9,312 bases of DNA from Acidobacteriota bacterium (GTDB taxonomy: Bacteria > Acidobacteriota > Vicinamibacteria > Vicinamibacterales > CAVVIG01), in NCBI GenBank assembly GCA_003222555.1, contig QHWL01000058.1, forward strand, positions 2,615 through 11,926, read 5' to 3'. Position 1 is the stretch's first letter. Each line of letters opens with the position of its first letter. Shown here one piece after another: positions 1 through 6,338 of this stretch. The notes under the pieces were generated by a model. The model was not told where the DNA came from and did no database searches. It worked only from the letters and a program-made list of their open reading frames with translations. A program made the translations under genes and the position numbers.

Positions 1-516
1 AGTCCCGCGATCAGATCCGCCCGAACCTCCGCAAGCGGCATCTGAAACGCCGCCGCCAGCTGCTGGGCGACCTGGCCGAGCGCAACGTTGCACTGCCAGA
101 ACACGGCGCCGCGCGCCTGGATTGCCTTCACACTGATGTCGCTGCCGTCGTCGTAAAAGATGTTCCGCACGGCCGGCTGCTTCGTCATCGGGTCGACGAT
201 CTTCGAGCGCTCGCCGAGCTTGTACTTCGCCCAGAGCCGGTCGGAGGCGTTCATCGGAAATGCGGGCCCCGAGATCCCGACCGCCGTGTTGATGTCGGGA
301 AATTCGAGGTGATACTCGTCGCGAAACGTGTCGAGAAAGTTGCGCGTGAACCGGAGCGCACGCGGATCGTCGGCCAGCGCCAGCCCGCCGAGATCGTAGA
401 GCTGTTTGTGCTTTCCCTTCATCTGGCTGCTGGTCCCCGGACACACGCACCGCGGCCAGCCCGGCGAGCGATGCGACGGCGGAGATGAACGATCGACGGC
501 CGTGTGGTAGAGACAT
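1..516 (-). CDS. Tat-exported protein, possibly DsrE-like; partial, apparent frameshift
   Basis: The 3' end lies beyond the left edge. The ATG at 516 follows a strong ribosome binding site (GAGGAGGA, 528-521). The first codons give a twin-arginine signal (MSLPHGRRSFIS, then a hydrophobic AVASLAGLAAV stretch), so export by Tat is likely. This frame then loses sense. The body continues in the +1 frame from about 434 to the edge without a stop, reading MKGKHKQLYDLGGLALADDP and so on, with a single cysteine in a VFWQCNVALG segment. Removing one base from the C4 run at 435-438 joins signal and body into one frame. The 'ARGAVFWQCN...LG' stretch resembles the cysteine-bearing region of DsrE-family sulfur-relay proteins; that assignment is tentative. 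The gene starts 24 bp after the TsdA-like gene, so they probably form one operon. Alternatives: an unknown Tat substrate, or a real pseudogene rather than a sequencing error. An internal ATG at 422 would give a version without a signal. Confidence 0.6.
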   Translation of the reverse strand, partial: MSLPHGRRSFISAVASLAGLAAVRVSGDQQPDEGKAQTALRSRRAGAGRRSACAPVHAQLSRHVSRRVSPRISRHQHGGRDLGARISDERLRPALGEVQARRALEDRRPDDEAAGRAEHLLRRRQRHQCEGNPGARRRVLAVQRCARPGRPAAGGGVSDAACGGSGGSDRGT

Positions 517-540
517 CAGATCCTCCTCGTCAATGGCACA

Positions 541-1530
541 TTATCGCTGCGCGTAGTACACAGCGTCGGGCGGCAGTTTCTCGGTACGATAATCCCCTTC
601 CTTGAATGGGAATACGGGTCGCGGCTTCGAGTCGATGAACGCGGCGAGCTGCTGCGCGTCCTCGTCGGTCATGTTGCCAGGGTCGAGGTACGGCATGGAA
701 TAGCGGATCATGCCGGCGAGCGTGTAGACGCGCGCCGCGCCCGCACCGTCGTTCCACGACCCAGGTCCCCAGAGCGGTCCGGCCGTCTTGTCACCGATCG
801 CGACGCCCTGCCCGTCGGGCCCATGACAGGTCACACAGCGATCGAGGTAGATCGCTTCACCCTTGCGCGGATCCAGCTTGTCGATGGGGACGAGCATCGC
901 CGCGGCGATCGCATTCTGGCCGCGCCACCACGGGTTCTTGCCGACCTCGCTGCCGCGCGATAGCCACGCCAGGTAAGCGGAGACGGCCAGCACTTCACTC
1001 GACGTCGGCGTCGGCAGCTCTGCAGGGCTCAACGTTCCCCCGGTGGTGTTCTCGCTGCGAAGGAAGCAATCGGTGATGCGATCGCCGAGGCTGAAGAGGC
1101 GACCGGAGCGCCTGTTGTACTCGGGGAACAGCCCCGCCACGCCGACGAGTGGAAGAGACTTCTCGCGCTGGCCGGCGTTCATGTGGCAGTTGCTGCACGA
1201 CATCCCGCCGGGCGCGAGCCGAGGCGCCTCATGCGGCGTGTTCGTGAAGATCCTGAAGCCTCGCCTGACTTCCTCCGACAACCGCGACGTGTCGAGCGAG
1301 GTGTCGGCGAGGGGTGTTTTCGGCACCTCCCACGCGGCTACCATCGTGGCGCTCGCGGCAATGAGCGGGCCGTTCATCTTCGCGCCGTTTGTCGTGCGCC
1401 GTCCAGGCATGCGCGAACACGCGACGACAGCAAGGTGCGCGACCACGACTAGGCAAGCGCCTGCTCTGACCGTCAGGGGGACTGGGCGGCTCAGCATTGA
1501 ATTGACATGATGATACTGCGAGCCTAACAT
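541..1530 (-). CDS. tsdA: Diheme c-type cytochrome, thiosulfate dehydrogenase (TsdA) family
   Basis: TsdA oxidises two thiosulfates to tetrathionate (reversibly in some bacteria) in the periplasm, passing electrons to a cytochrome. Counting from the ATG at 1530, two heme-binding motifs are present: CSNCH at about 112-116 and CVTCH at about 232-236. The segment DRITDCFLRS (Cys about 155) matches the TsdA region expected to supply the unusual axial cysteine of heme 1. WGPGSWNDGAGAARVYTLAGM...SMP matches the C-terminal TsdA signature, whose Met (about 279) is the likely heme 2 ligand. The N-terminus is hydrophobic and ends VVAC (Cys about 38), a lipobox, so the protein is probably a lipoprotein anchored to a membrane. 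Start choice: ATG 1530 has AAAAGG upstream; ATG 1497 gives a more usual short signal peptide but lacks a clear ribosome binding site; TTG 1548 is less likely. It is divergent from the DUF442 remnant and upstream of the Tat protein. Other diheme cytochromes are possible but fit less well. Confidence 0.85.
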   Translation of the reverse strand: MLGSQYHHVNSMLSRPVPLTVRAGACLVVVAHLAVVACSRMPGRRTTNGAKMNGPLIAASATMVAAWEVPKTPLADTSLDTSRLSEEVRRGFRIFTNTPHEAPRLAPGGMSCSNCHMNAGQREKSLPLVGVAGLFPEYNRRSGRLFSLGDRITDCFLRSENTTGGTLSPAELPTPTSSEVLAVSAYLAWLSRGSEVGKNPWWRGQNAIAAAMLVPIDKLDPRKGEAIYLDRCVTCHGPDGQGVAIGDKTAGPLWGPGSWNDGAGAARVYTLAGMIRYSMPYLDPGNMTDEDAQQLAAFIDSKPRPVFPFKEGDYRTEKLPPDAVYYAQR

Positions 1531-1588
1531 TGCAGACAGCCTTTTCAACCGCTGTCAACAGGCCCTTTTCATCAGCTGGAGTTCACTC

Positions 1589-2120
1589 ATGCAGCAGCGA
1601 TTGCCTCTGTTCGTCACCTGCGCTCTCGCGGCGCTGGTCGCCACGCTGAACGCCCAGGGCATCACCAAAGAGACGGTGCCCGGCGGACGATCGCGTGCGC
1701 GGGCGCGACGACGCCGGCCGCCGTGGCGGGATTGAAGAAGATGGGGTACGCGTCGATCATCAACCTGCGGCAGGCGAGCGAGCCGGGCGCTGATATCGAA
1801 CAGGAGGCCGCGGAGGCCAAGGCGGCCGGCATCAACTTCATTCACCTTCCGTTCAATGCCGCGTCACCGGACCCGACCGTGGTCGACAACTTTCTGAAAA
1901 CGGTCACCGCTCCAGCCAACCAGCCGGCATTCGTGCACTGCGCCAGCGCTAATCGCGCAGCCGCGATGTGGATGATCAAACGGATGCAGGTGGACAAATG
2001 GGACGCGGATCGGACAAATGGGACGCGGATCGCGCCGGCGCGGAAGCTGCCGCGCTGGGCCTGACCAACTCGGGGCTCAAGACGTTCGCGCTCGATTACA
2101 TCCAGGCGCACAAGCAGTAG
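1589..2120 (+). pseudogene. Secreted DUF442 / DSP-phosphatase-like protein, broken twice
   Basis: ATG 1589 follows GGAG at 7 nt spacing and encodes a clean signal peptide (MQQRLPLFVTCALAALVATLNAQ) that ends in frame at TGA 1733-1735. From 1687 a different frame carries the family body: TIACAGATTPAAVAGLKKMG, then ASIINLR, then FVHCASANRAA, the Cys-Arg phosphate-loop motif (HCxxxxR form) of DUF442/TIGR01244-type phosphatases. The stretch between the signal peptide (VPG) and this body is shorter than I expect, so a frame-breaking deletion near 1685 is likely. A second lesion is a perfect 20-bp tandem duplication at 1992-2031. It shifts the frame, giving an early stop at 2064; with one copy removed the frame runs to TAG 2118-2120 and ends GLKTFALDYIQAHKQ. 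DUF442 domains occur with sulfide-oxidation enzymes (Blh-type proteins), which fits the divergent TsdA neighbour. The intact protein would have been about 175 residues or slightly more. Confidence 0.8.
1992..2031 (+). repeat. Perfect 20-bp tandem duplication inside the DUF442 gene
   Basis: The unit GGACAAATGGGACGCGGATC occurs twice with no gap (1992-2011 and 2012-2031). Twenty is not a multiple of three, so it shifts the reading frame. Collapsing it to one copy restores VDKWDADRAGAEAAALGL and the downstream family-like C-terminus. It looks like replication slippage or an assembly artefact. Confidence 0.95.
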
Positions 2121-2182
2121 CGGCCCGTGCGGTGCCCTCGTCATCGCGTGGGAGGGGCCGATCGCAGATTGTTCGAGCGGCG

Positions 2183-3484
2183 TCACTTCTGATCGACTGG
2201 CCTGATCCTCTCGAGAGCTTCCAGTGATGCCCGTTCCCTGCCCTCGGCCATTCCACGCATGATCCCATTGGCCCTGTGCTGCGTCTCGGCTCGAAGGCGC
2301 GATCGGGTGCCTGATTCCCAATCCGTTCTCCCGGCCTCGTGAGGCGTGGGCATGTTCGTCTTGCGCAGCACTTCGGCTCGAAGACGCCAACTCTCGGAGC
2401 GCAACCGCAGGTACTCCTCGGCACTCGCGACGAGCGGCTGATGTTCGAGCGGCACCTTCTCGAGCGCCTTTACACGCGCATCGGCCGCCTGCAGCTCGGG
2501 CATGATCGTTCGATCGATGAGAAGGGCCAGCGCCTCGGCGGTGATCCGGCCCTTTCTGAAGCCCTCGGCCGCCGTTTGGTAAGCGCGAACGGTGCGATCT
2601 TCCAGCGCGACAACCCGCTCCATCTCCGGCTTGACGTCGGCAATTCCTCGCAGAGAGAATGCCGACGCCACGGCAATCACGACCGTGGCCGCCATCGCGG
2701 CGGCGGCCCAACGTGGCTCCGGCTTGCGGTGGCTGACACCCCTCGCGAGGACGAGCCCCCATACGAAGCCCGCGACAAGCCCGGTGAGCTCGGCCAAGAA
2801 CTGGAGGTGGTCGCTCGCCATGCTGTAGAGGACGAACACCGCGGCAGCAGGACCGAGCCTCTTCAAGGTGTGCAGCGGAATCGTCACAGACGAACGGGGG
2901 AACAGGCCCCAAATCGACGAAGCGAGCAGCAGGCCGTAGAGTCCAAAGATGGCGCCCGACGCTCCAACGGTCACGGCCACCGTATGCGCGGAGAGGCTCA
3001 CCAGACTGGCGAGTGTCCCCGCCGTGATGTACACGGTGGCGACGACCCAAGGTCCGACGAGACGCTCCAGAATCAGACCGATCTGGATGAGCGCGGCGAT
3101 GTTCACGAGGAGGTGAAGCATTCCCGAGTGAACGAACATCGACGCCACGAGACGCCACCACCCGCCGTTCGTCGTAAGCGGCCCGAAGTTGCCGCCCCAT
3201 GCGGCGAGCGTTTGGGGGGCGCTGAGCGCGCCGCCGCCTCGGAGCATGACGACAAAGACCGTCACGTTCAGGGCGATGAGAGCCGGCGTCACGAGTACCC
3301 AGGGAGTACGCACGCGGAGGGCCTCGCTGAACGCGTCGCACTCCGGACGCCGATGGGTTGCTGAGGCCTTCAATTCCCGGATCGCAGGCATCACGGCTCG
3401 AACGAGTCGCGTCCGTTCCTCGGGGCTCAGGACGTACAGGGCGTAGCCGCCGAGGACGATGAGAACCACAAGAGTCATGGCCAT
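2183..3484 (-). CDS. Rhomboid-family membrane protein lacking the usual catalytic His
   Basis: The 433-residue frame has rhomboid hallmarks in order: WWRLVASMFVHSGMLHLLVN (109-128, including the His124-xxx-Asn128 pair that stabilises the oxyanion in GlpG-type enzymes) and VGASGAIFGLYGLL (173-186) with the nucleophile Ser176. The last core helix reads FLAELTGLVAGFVWG, where active rhomboids have A-H-x-x-G. The catalytic His is therefore Glu232 (codon GAG at 2791-2789), two base changes from His. It may be an inactive pseudoprotease or use another base; His226, six residues earlier, is off register. An N-terminal hydrophobic helix (about 3-19) precedes the core. After a hydrophobic segment near 259-278 comes a charged, helical C-terminal extension of about 150 residues not typical of minimal rhomboids. 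Start: ATG 3484, with ATG 3478 an alternative having GGAA upstream. It converges on the DUF442 remnant, 62 bp apart. Substrate unknown. Confidence 0.85.
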   Translation of the reverse strand: MAMTLVVLIVLGGYALYVLSPEERTRLVRAVMPAIRELKASATHRRPECDAFSEALRVRTPWVLVTPALIALNVTVFVVMLRGGGALSAPQTLAAWGGNFGPLTTNGGWWRLVASMFVHSGMLHLLVNIAALIQIGLILERLVGPWVVATVYITAGTLASLVSLSAHTVAVTVGASGAIFGLYGLLLASSIWGLFPRSSVTIPLHTLKRLGPAAAVFVLYSMASDHLQFLAELTGLVAGFVWGLVLARGVSHRKPEPRWAAAAMAATVVIAVASAFSLRGIADVKPEMERVVALEDRTVRAYQTAAEGFRKGRITAEALALLIDRTIMPELQAADARVKALEKVPLEHQPLVASAEEYLRLRSESWRLRAEVLRKTNMPTPHEAGRTDWESGTRSRLRAETQHRANGIMRGMAEGRERASLEALERIRPVDQK

Positions 3485-3603
3485 TTCCAGATGGTGGTCA
3501 AGACGTGTGCCAGGAGGCAGGCCGTCATTAAAGGGCAGATTCTGGGATAGAGACAGCGTCAGCGGCGCCGAACGATTTCAGGACTCGGACGGAAGCGACT
3601 AGG

Positions 3604-3637
3604 CTTGTAAGTGTTCCAATTGACCGGTACTTACGAG
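3604..3637. promoter_or_regulatory. Short inverted repeat upstream of the DCC gene
   Basis: CTTGTAAGT (3604-3612) pairs with ACTTACGAG (3629-3637), with one G-T position and a 16-nt centre. It lies just before the chosen start at 3653, in the divergent gap shared with the rhomboid-like gene. It could be an operator or chance; no promoter elements are clear around it. Confidence 0.25.
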
Positions 3638-3652
3638 AAGCGGTCCCCTGGC

Positions 3653-4105
3653 ATGACTGAGGCAGCCTGGCAAGCGTCGATCCCGTGCCGAGGCGAACAC
3701 CTGCTTCTCTACGATGGAGTGTGCGGACTGTGCAATCGTCTGAATAACTTCGTGCTGCCGCGCGACGCCCGAGGTCTCTTCGACTTCGCATCGCTCCAGA
3801 GTGCGGCGGGCCGATCGGCTTTGGAGCGGTTCGGCCGGAACCCGGAGGATCTGGACACCTTTTATGTCGTGACGAACTACCGCACCCAATCGGCGGCACT
3901 CCTGTCCAAGGCAGGCGCCGCCTTGTTCGTGATGACGAGGCTTGGCGCCCCATGGCGCTGGCTTGGGCTCTTCGGAATGTTGCCGACTGCGCTTCTGGAT
4001 TGGGTCTACGACCTGATTGCCCGGTACCGCTACCGGCTGTTCGGGCGAACCGAGACCTGCATGATGCCGAGCGCCGAATACAAACAGCGCTTCATCGACG
4101 TATGA
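3653..4105 (+). CDS. DCC-family thiol-disulfide oxidoreductase (DUF393)
   Basis: The 150-residue protein carries the family signature near its N-terminus: LLYDGVCGLCNRLNNFV, with Asp21 and the Cys24-x-x-Cys27 pair expected to do thiol-disulfide exchange. FDFASLQSAAGR follows, then a hydrophobic, aromatic C-terminal half (APWRWLGLFGMLPTALLDWVYDLIARYRYRLFG), as in other DCC proteins. Length is normal for the family. No signal peptide is seen, so it is probably cytoplasmic or membrane associated. Physiological substrates of DCC proteins are poorly known. The start ATG 3653 was chosen for fit to the family; a GTG at 3611 in the same frame would add 14 residues, and neither has a convincing ribosome binding site. 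It ends about 100 bp before the kinase start on the same strand, which appears to have its own promoter. The possible link to a redox-sensing kinase next door is only suggestive. Confidence 0.85.
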   Translation: MTEAAWQASIPCRGEHLLLYDGVCGLCNRLNNFVLPRDARGLFDFASLQSAAGRSALERFGRNPEDLDTFYVVTNYRTQSAALLSKAGAALFVMTRLGAPWRWLGLFGMLPTALLDWVYDLIARYRYRLFGRTETCMMPSAEYKQRFIDV

Positions 4106-4193
4106 AGCTCACCCTGTTCGGCAGAATGAGTTTGATCGAAACTTGGTGTGGACTTCCGCTTGGCGCGGAGATCTCCGATCGTGCGCCTCAGAC

Positions 4194-4199
4194 TACAAT
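4194..4199 (+). promoter_or_regulatory. Candidate -10 element of a leaderless kinase transcript
   Basis: TACAAT lies eight bases before the GTG at 4208, so transcription would begin about at the start codon. There is no ribosome binding site upstream of that GTG, which fits leaderless initiation. No good -35 hexamer is seen at 16-18 bp. The call depends on this being the true start of the kinase. Confidence 0.45.
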
Positions 4200-4207
4200 C
4201 GCACCCC

Positions 4208-5455
4208 GTGGGTGTCCGCCACGGAAGACCTCGCCCTGGCCGCGATTTCAAGAGCCCCGCTCGCCGTCATCTCTCACAGACGCGAGCGCTTCGAGTCCTG
4301 AAAGAAGTCGCTGAAGCTCTCAATAGCGCGACGACCGAGCAGCGGGCGGCGGGGGAGGCGCTCAGGCGCATGGCCGATCTGCTTGGCGTCGAGACCGGAT
4401 GGGTCTGGCTGCGCGATCCGGCCTCCGGCCGCTTCTATAGCGCTGCGGTGCAGAGTTTGCCCCCGTACTTGCAGGAACCGGTGCGCATGACCGGCCGGTC
4501 GTGTTGGTGTCTCGAGCTCTTTCGGAGCGGACAGTTGACGGCGCGTAACATCGATGTGGTCGAGTGCAGCCGGCTCGCCCCGGCTGTGGAATCCCGACAG
4601 GCCGCGCTCACGCAGGGCCTGCGTTGCCACGCGAGCGTGCCCTTGTATGCGGGAGATCGCCCGCTTGGCGTCATGAACCTCGCGATGCGCGGGTGGCGGC
4701 GGCTGACACGACAGGAACTGGATCTACTGACGACGATCGCGGATCAAGTCGGCGTGGCGATCGAACGGGCGCGGCTCGGCGAACAATCCATCGAACGTGC
4801 GCGCGCCGATGAGCGCTCGCGCCTCGCCCGTGACGTCCACGACACGCTCGCGCAGGGATTCACGGCCGTCGCGCTGCACATCGAAGCCGGGTTGTCGCAC
4901 CTCGAGCCGCGCGATCGGGCACAGGGCCCGCTGAGAAAGGCGCTCGACGCCGCGCGTCAAAGCCTCGACGAGGCGCGACGATCCATTAGAAGCCTGCGGG
5001 CGTCGACGCTCGAGAACCGGCCGCTTGCCGAAGCGCTGGGAGCGCTGTCACGCCAGTTCACGGCCGACACGGGTGTGCGCGTCCGCATGGACATTTCAGA
5101 CGTCTCAAGCGTCGGGCCACTGCCTCCGGACGTGGAGTCTGAGTTGTACCGGATCGCCAGTGAGGCGCTCACCAACGTCCAAAAACACGCGGGCGCGCGC
5201 GAGGCGTCACTCCGCCTCGATACCGTGCGCGGCCTCCTGCGGTTGATCGTGTCGGACGCCGGCGTCGGGTTTCGCGTGCGCGGCGCGCGCCGGCGCGGGT
5301 TTGGTCTGGTAGGCATCGAGGATCGCGCCCAGCTGGTGGGCGGCCGTGCCACGATCGGAAGCGCACCGGGTCGCGGGACGACGGTCACCGTGACGGTTCC
5401 TCTTGCTCGTGCGAAGGCGGAGGCCGAAAGGAAAGGCGCCCGGGTCAGGAAATGA
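4208..5455 (+). CDS. GAF-domain sensor histidine kinase, NarL/DegS class
   Basis: The protein is 415 residues from GTG 4208; GTG 4148 is an in-frame alternative. A GAF sensor domain spans about residues 25-188. Then come HisKA_3 (ERSRLARDVHDTLAQGF, phospho-acceptor His211) and a HATPase_c domain with an N box (ALTNVQKHAGA, Asn323), SDAGVGF (Asp350) and GFGLVGIEDRAQLVGG. There is no transmembrane segment, so it is cytoplasmic. The GAF domain has four cysteines, Cys99, 101, 120 and 140 (C-X-C-X18-C-X19-C), around GRSCWCLELFRSG and LRCHASVPL. These could bind an Fe-S cluster or act as a thiol switch, by analogy with GAF kinases such as AirS; this is inference. The stop overlaps the start of the response regulator by 4 bp (ATGA), so the pair is translationally coupled. 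The signal is unknown. Confidence 0.9.
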   Translation: MGVRHGRPRPGRDFKSPARRHLSQTRALRVLKEVAEALNSATTEQRAAGEALRRMADLLGVETGWVWLRDPASGRFYSAAVQSLPPYLQEPVRMTGRSCWCLELFRSGQLTARNIDVVECSRLAPAVESRQAALTQGLRCHASVPLYAGDRPLGVMNLAMRGWRRLTRQELDLLTTIADQVGVAIERARLGEQSIERARADERSRLARDVHDTLAQGFTAVALHIEAGLSHLEPRDRAQGPLRKALDAARQSLDEARRSIRSLRASTLENRPLAEALGALSRQFTADTGVRVRMDISDVSSVGPLPPDVESELYRIASEALTNVQKHAGAREASLRLDTVRGLLRLIVSDAGVGFRVRGARRRGFGLVGIEDRAQLVGGRATIGSAPGRGTTVTVTVPLARAKAEAERKGARVRK

Positions 5456-6078
5456 TTCGCGTTCTCATCGTTGACGATCATCCCATCGTGCGCGAAGGCG
5501 TCACGGCGGTGCTCGACCGCGAGCGCGACATCGACGTCGTGGGAGCGGCCGACACGGTCGGCGAAGGTCTTCGATTGGCCGCGAAGTTCCACCCGGATGT
5601 CATCCTCCTGGATCTCAAGCTGCCCGACGCCGATGCCGTCGATGGGGTCACGAGCTTCGCCGGCAAGGGCCGCGGTGTCGTGGTGTTCACGGCGCACGAT
5701 ACAGACGACGACGTCTTTCGTGCGATTCGGGGCGGCGCGCGAGGGTACTTGCTCAAGGGCTCGGCGGCGGCAGAGATTGCACGAGCGATTCGACAGGTCC
5801 ACGCCGGAGAGTCGTACCTCAGCCCGCGCATTGCGGCGAAGCTCGTGAAGGAAGTGACCGAGCCACGACGCCGCACGGGTCTGCTCAGTGCCCGAGAGCG
5901 CGGGGTGTTGCGCCTGGTCGCCGCGGGTCTCTCCAATCGCCAGATAGCGGAAGCGCTTTCTATTTCGGAACGGACCGTGAAGTTCCACGTCACCGCCATC
6001 TTCAACAAGCTCGGCGCCGAGAACCGAGCCCAGGCGGTTGCCCTGGCGGCCGAGCGCGGCCTCCTCTCCACTCCGTAG
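5452..6078 (+). CDS. NarL/FixJ-family response regulator
   Basis: The 208-residue protein has a CheY-like receiver (MIRVLIVDDHPIVREGV; acidic Asp8/Asp9, phospho-acceptor Asp54 in ILLDLKLPD, Thr80 in VVVFTAHD, Lys102 in YLLKG). A linker leads to a C-terminal LuxR-type helix-turn-helix of about 60 residues (LSARERGVLRLVAAGLSNRQIAEALSISERTVKFHV). It is the evident partner of the kinase, whose stop overlaps its ATG by 4 bp. On phosphorylation it should dimerise and bind DNA; targets cannot be read from the window, although a perfect palindrome lies 15 bp after its stop. Residues needed for phosphorylation are all present and the length is normal. Confidence 0.95.
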   Translation: MIRVLIVDDHPIVREGVTAVLDRERDIDVVGAADTVGEGLRLAAKFHPDVILLDLKLPDADAVDGVTSFAGKGRGVVVFTAHDTDDDVFRAIRGGARGYLLKGSAAAEIARAIRQVHAGESYLSPRIAAKLVKEVTEPRRRTGLLSARERGVLRLVAAGLSNRQIAEALSISERTVKFHVTAIFNKLGAENRAQAVALAAERGLLSTP

Positions 6079-6092
6079 CGGACGCGCGCCTC

Positions 6093-6112
6093 ACCTGTCC
6101 GATCGGACAGGT
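6093..6112. promoter_or_regulatory. Perfect 20-bp palindrome, possible operator
   Basis: ACCTGTCCGATCGGACAGGT is its own reverse complement, and a further CTGTCC half-site follows at about 6119-6124. It sits between the response regulator stop and the SDR gene. Its form, two half-sites with no loop, suits a homodimeric repressor of TetR type better than a terminator, and no T-run follows. No such repressor gene is in the window. Confidence 0.45.
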
Positions 6113-6139
6113 TCTCCTCCTGTCCTGACGCCCGAAGCG

Positions 6140-6159
6140 ACGCGCACGCCGGTGCGCGT
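6140..6159 (+). terminator. GC-rich hairpin after the response regulator
   Basis: ACGCGCAC (6140-6147) pairs perfectly with GTGCGCGT (6152-6159) around a 4-nt loop. It could end the kinase/regulator transcript or simply be a structured spacer. There is no T-tract after it, so intrinsic termination is doubtful. Confidence 0.35.
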
Positions 6160-6194
6160 ACCATCGTGAGGTGTTCGCCTTGAGAACGCGTGAA

Positions 6195-6281
6195 AAAATG
6201 CTTCGTCTTACCGCCGGGCGCGCCGAGCACGCCGAGAATTCTTATCGGTCTTCTTTCTCCGCGGTCTCTGCGGTCTCGGCG
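6195..6281 (+). repeat. Palindromic intergenic repeat, copy A
   Basis: This 87-bp element matches 8283-8369 at about 80 of 87 positions by hand alignment, with no gaps and in the same orientation. It begins AAAATGCTTCGT, has a left arm rich in CGCCGAG and a right arm TTCTCCGCGGTCTCTGCGG, and the arms are imperfect reverse complements around an AT-richer centre. It lies in the gap before the SDR gene. No open frame of its own is credible. Confidence 0.85.
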
Positions 6282-6325
6282 GTTGACAGTTTTCAGAGGC
6301 TCTTGCGAGCTGGTGCGTAGAACAC

Positions 6326-6333
6326 AAGGAGAG
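6326..6333 (+). promoter_or_regulatory. Strong ribosome binding site of the SDR gene
   Basis: AAGGAGAG lies five bases before ATG 6339 and fixes that start. Confidence 0.8.
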
Positions 6334-6338
6334 ATTCC

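Noticed and set aside
1500..1588. TTGACA / TTGAAA hexamers as a tsdA promoter
   Set aside because: No -10 box at a good distance fits an unambiguous start (TAGGCT at 16 bp is weak), so I did not list a promoter.
2121..2182. CGGCCC...GGGGCCG as a terminator between convergent genes
   Set aside because: Stem is only about 6 bp around a loop of nearly 30 bases, with no T-tract.
1842..3341. Very long open frame (499 aa) on the minus strand overlapping the rhomboid gene
   Set aside because: Rich in Arg, Gly and His with no motifs; it is a shadow of the rhomboid frame in GC-rich DNA, which has clear family motifs.
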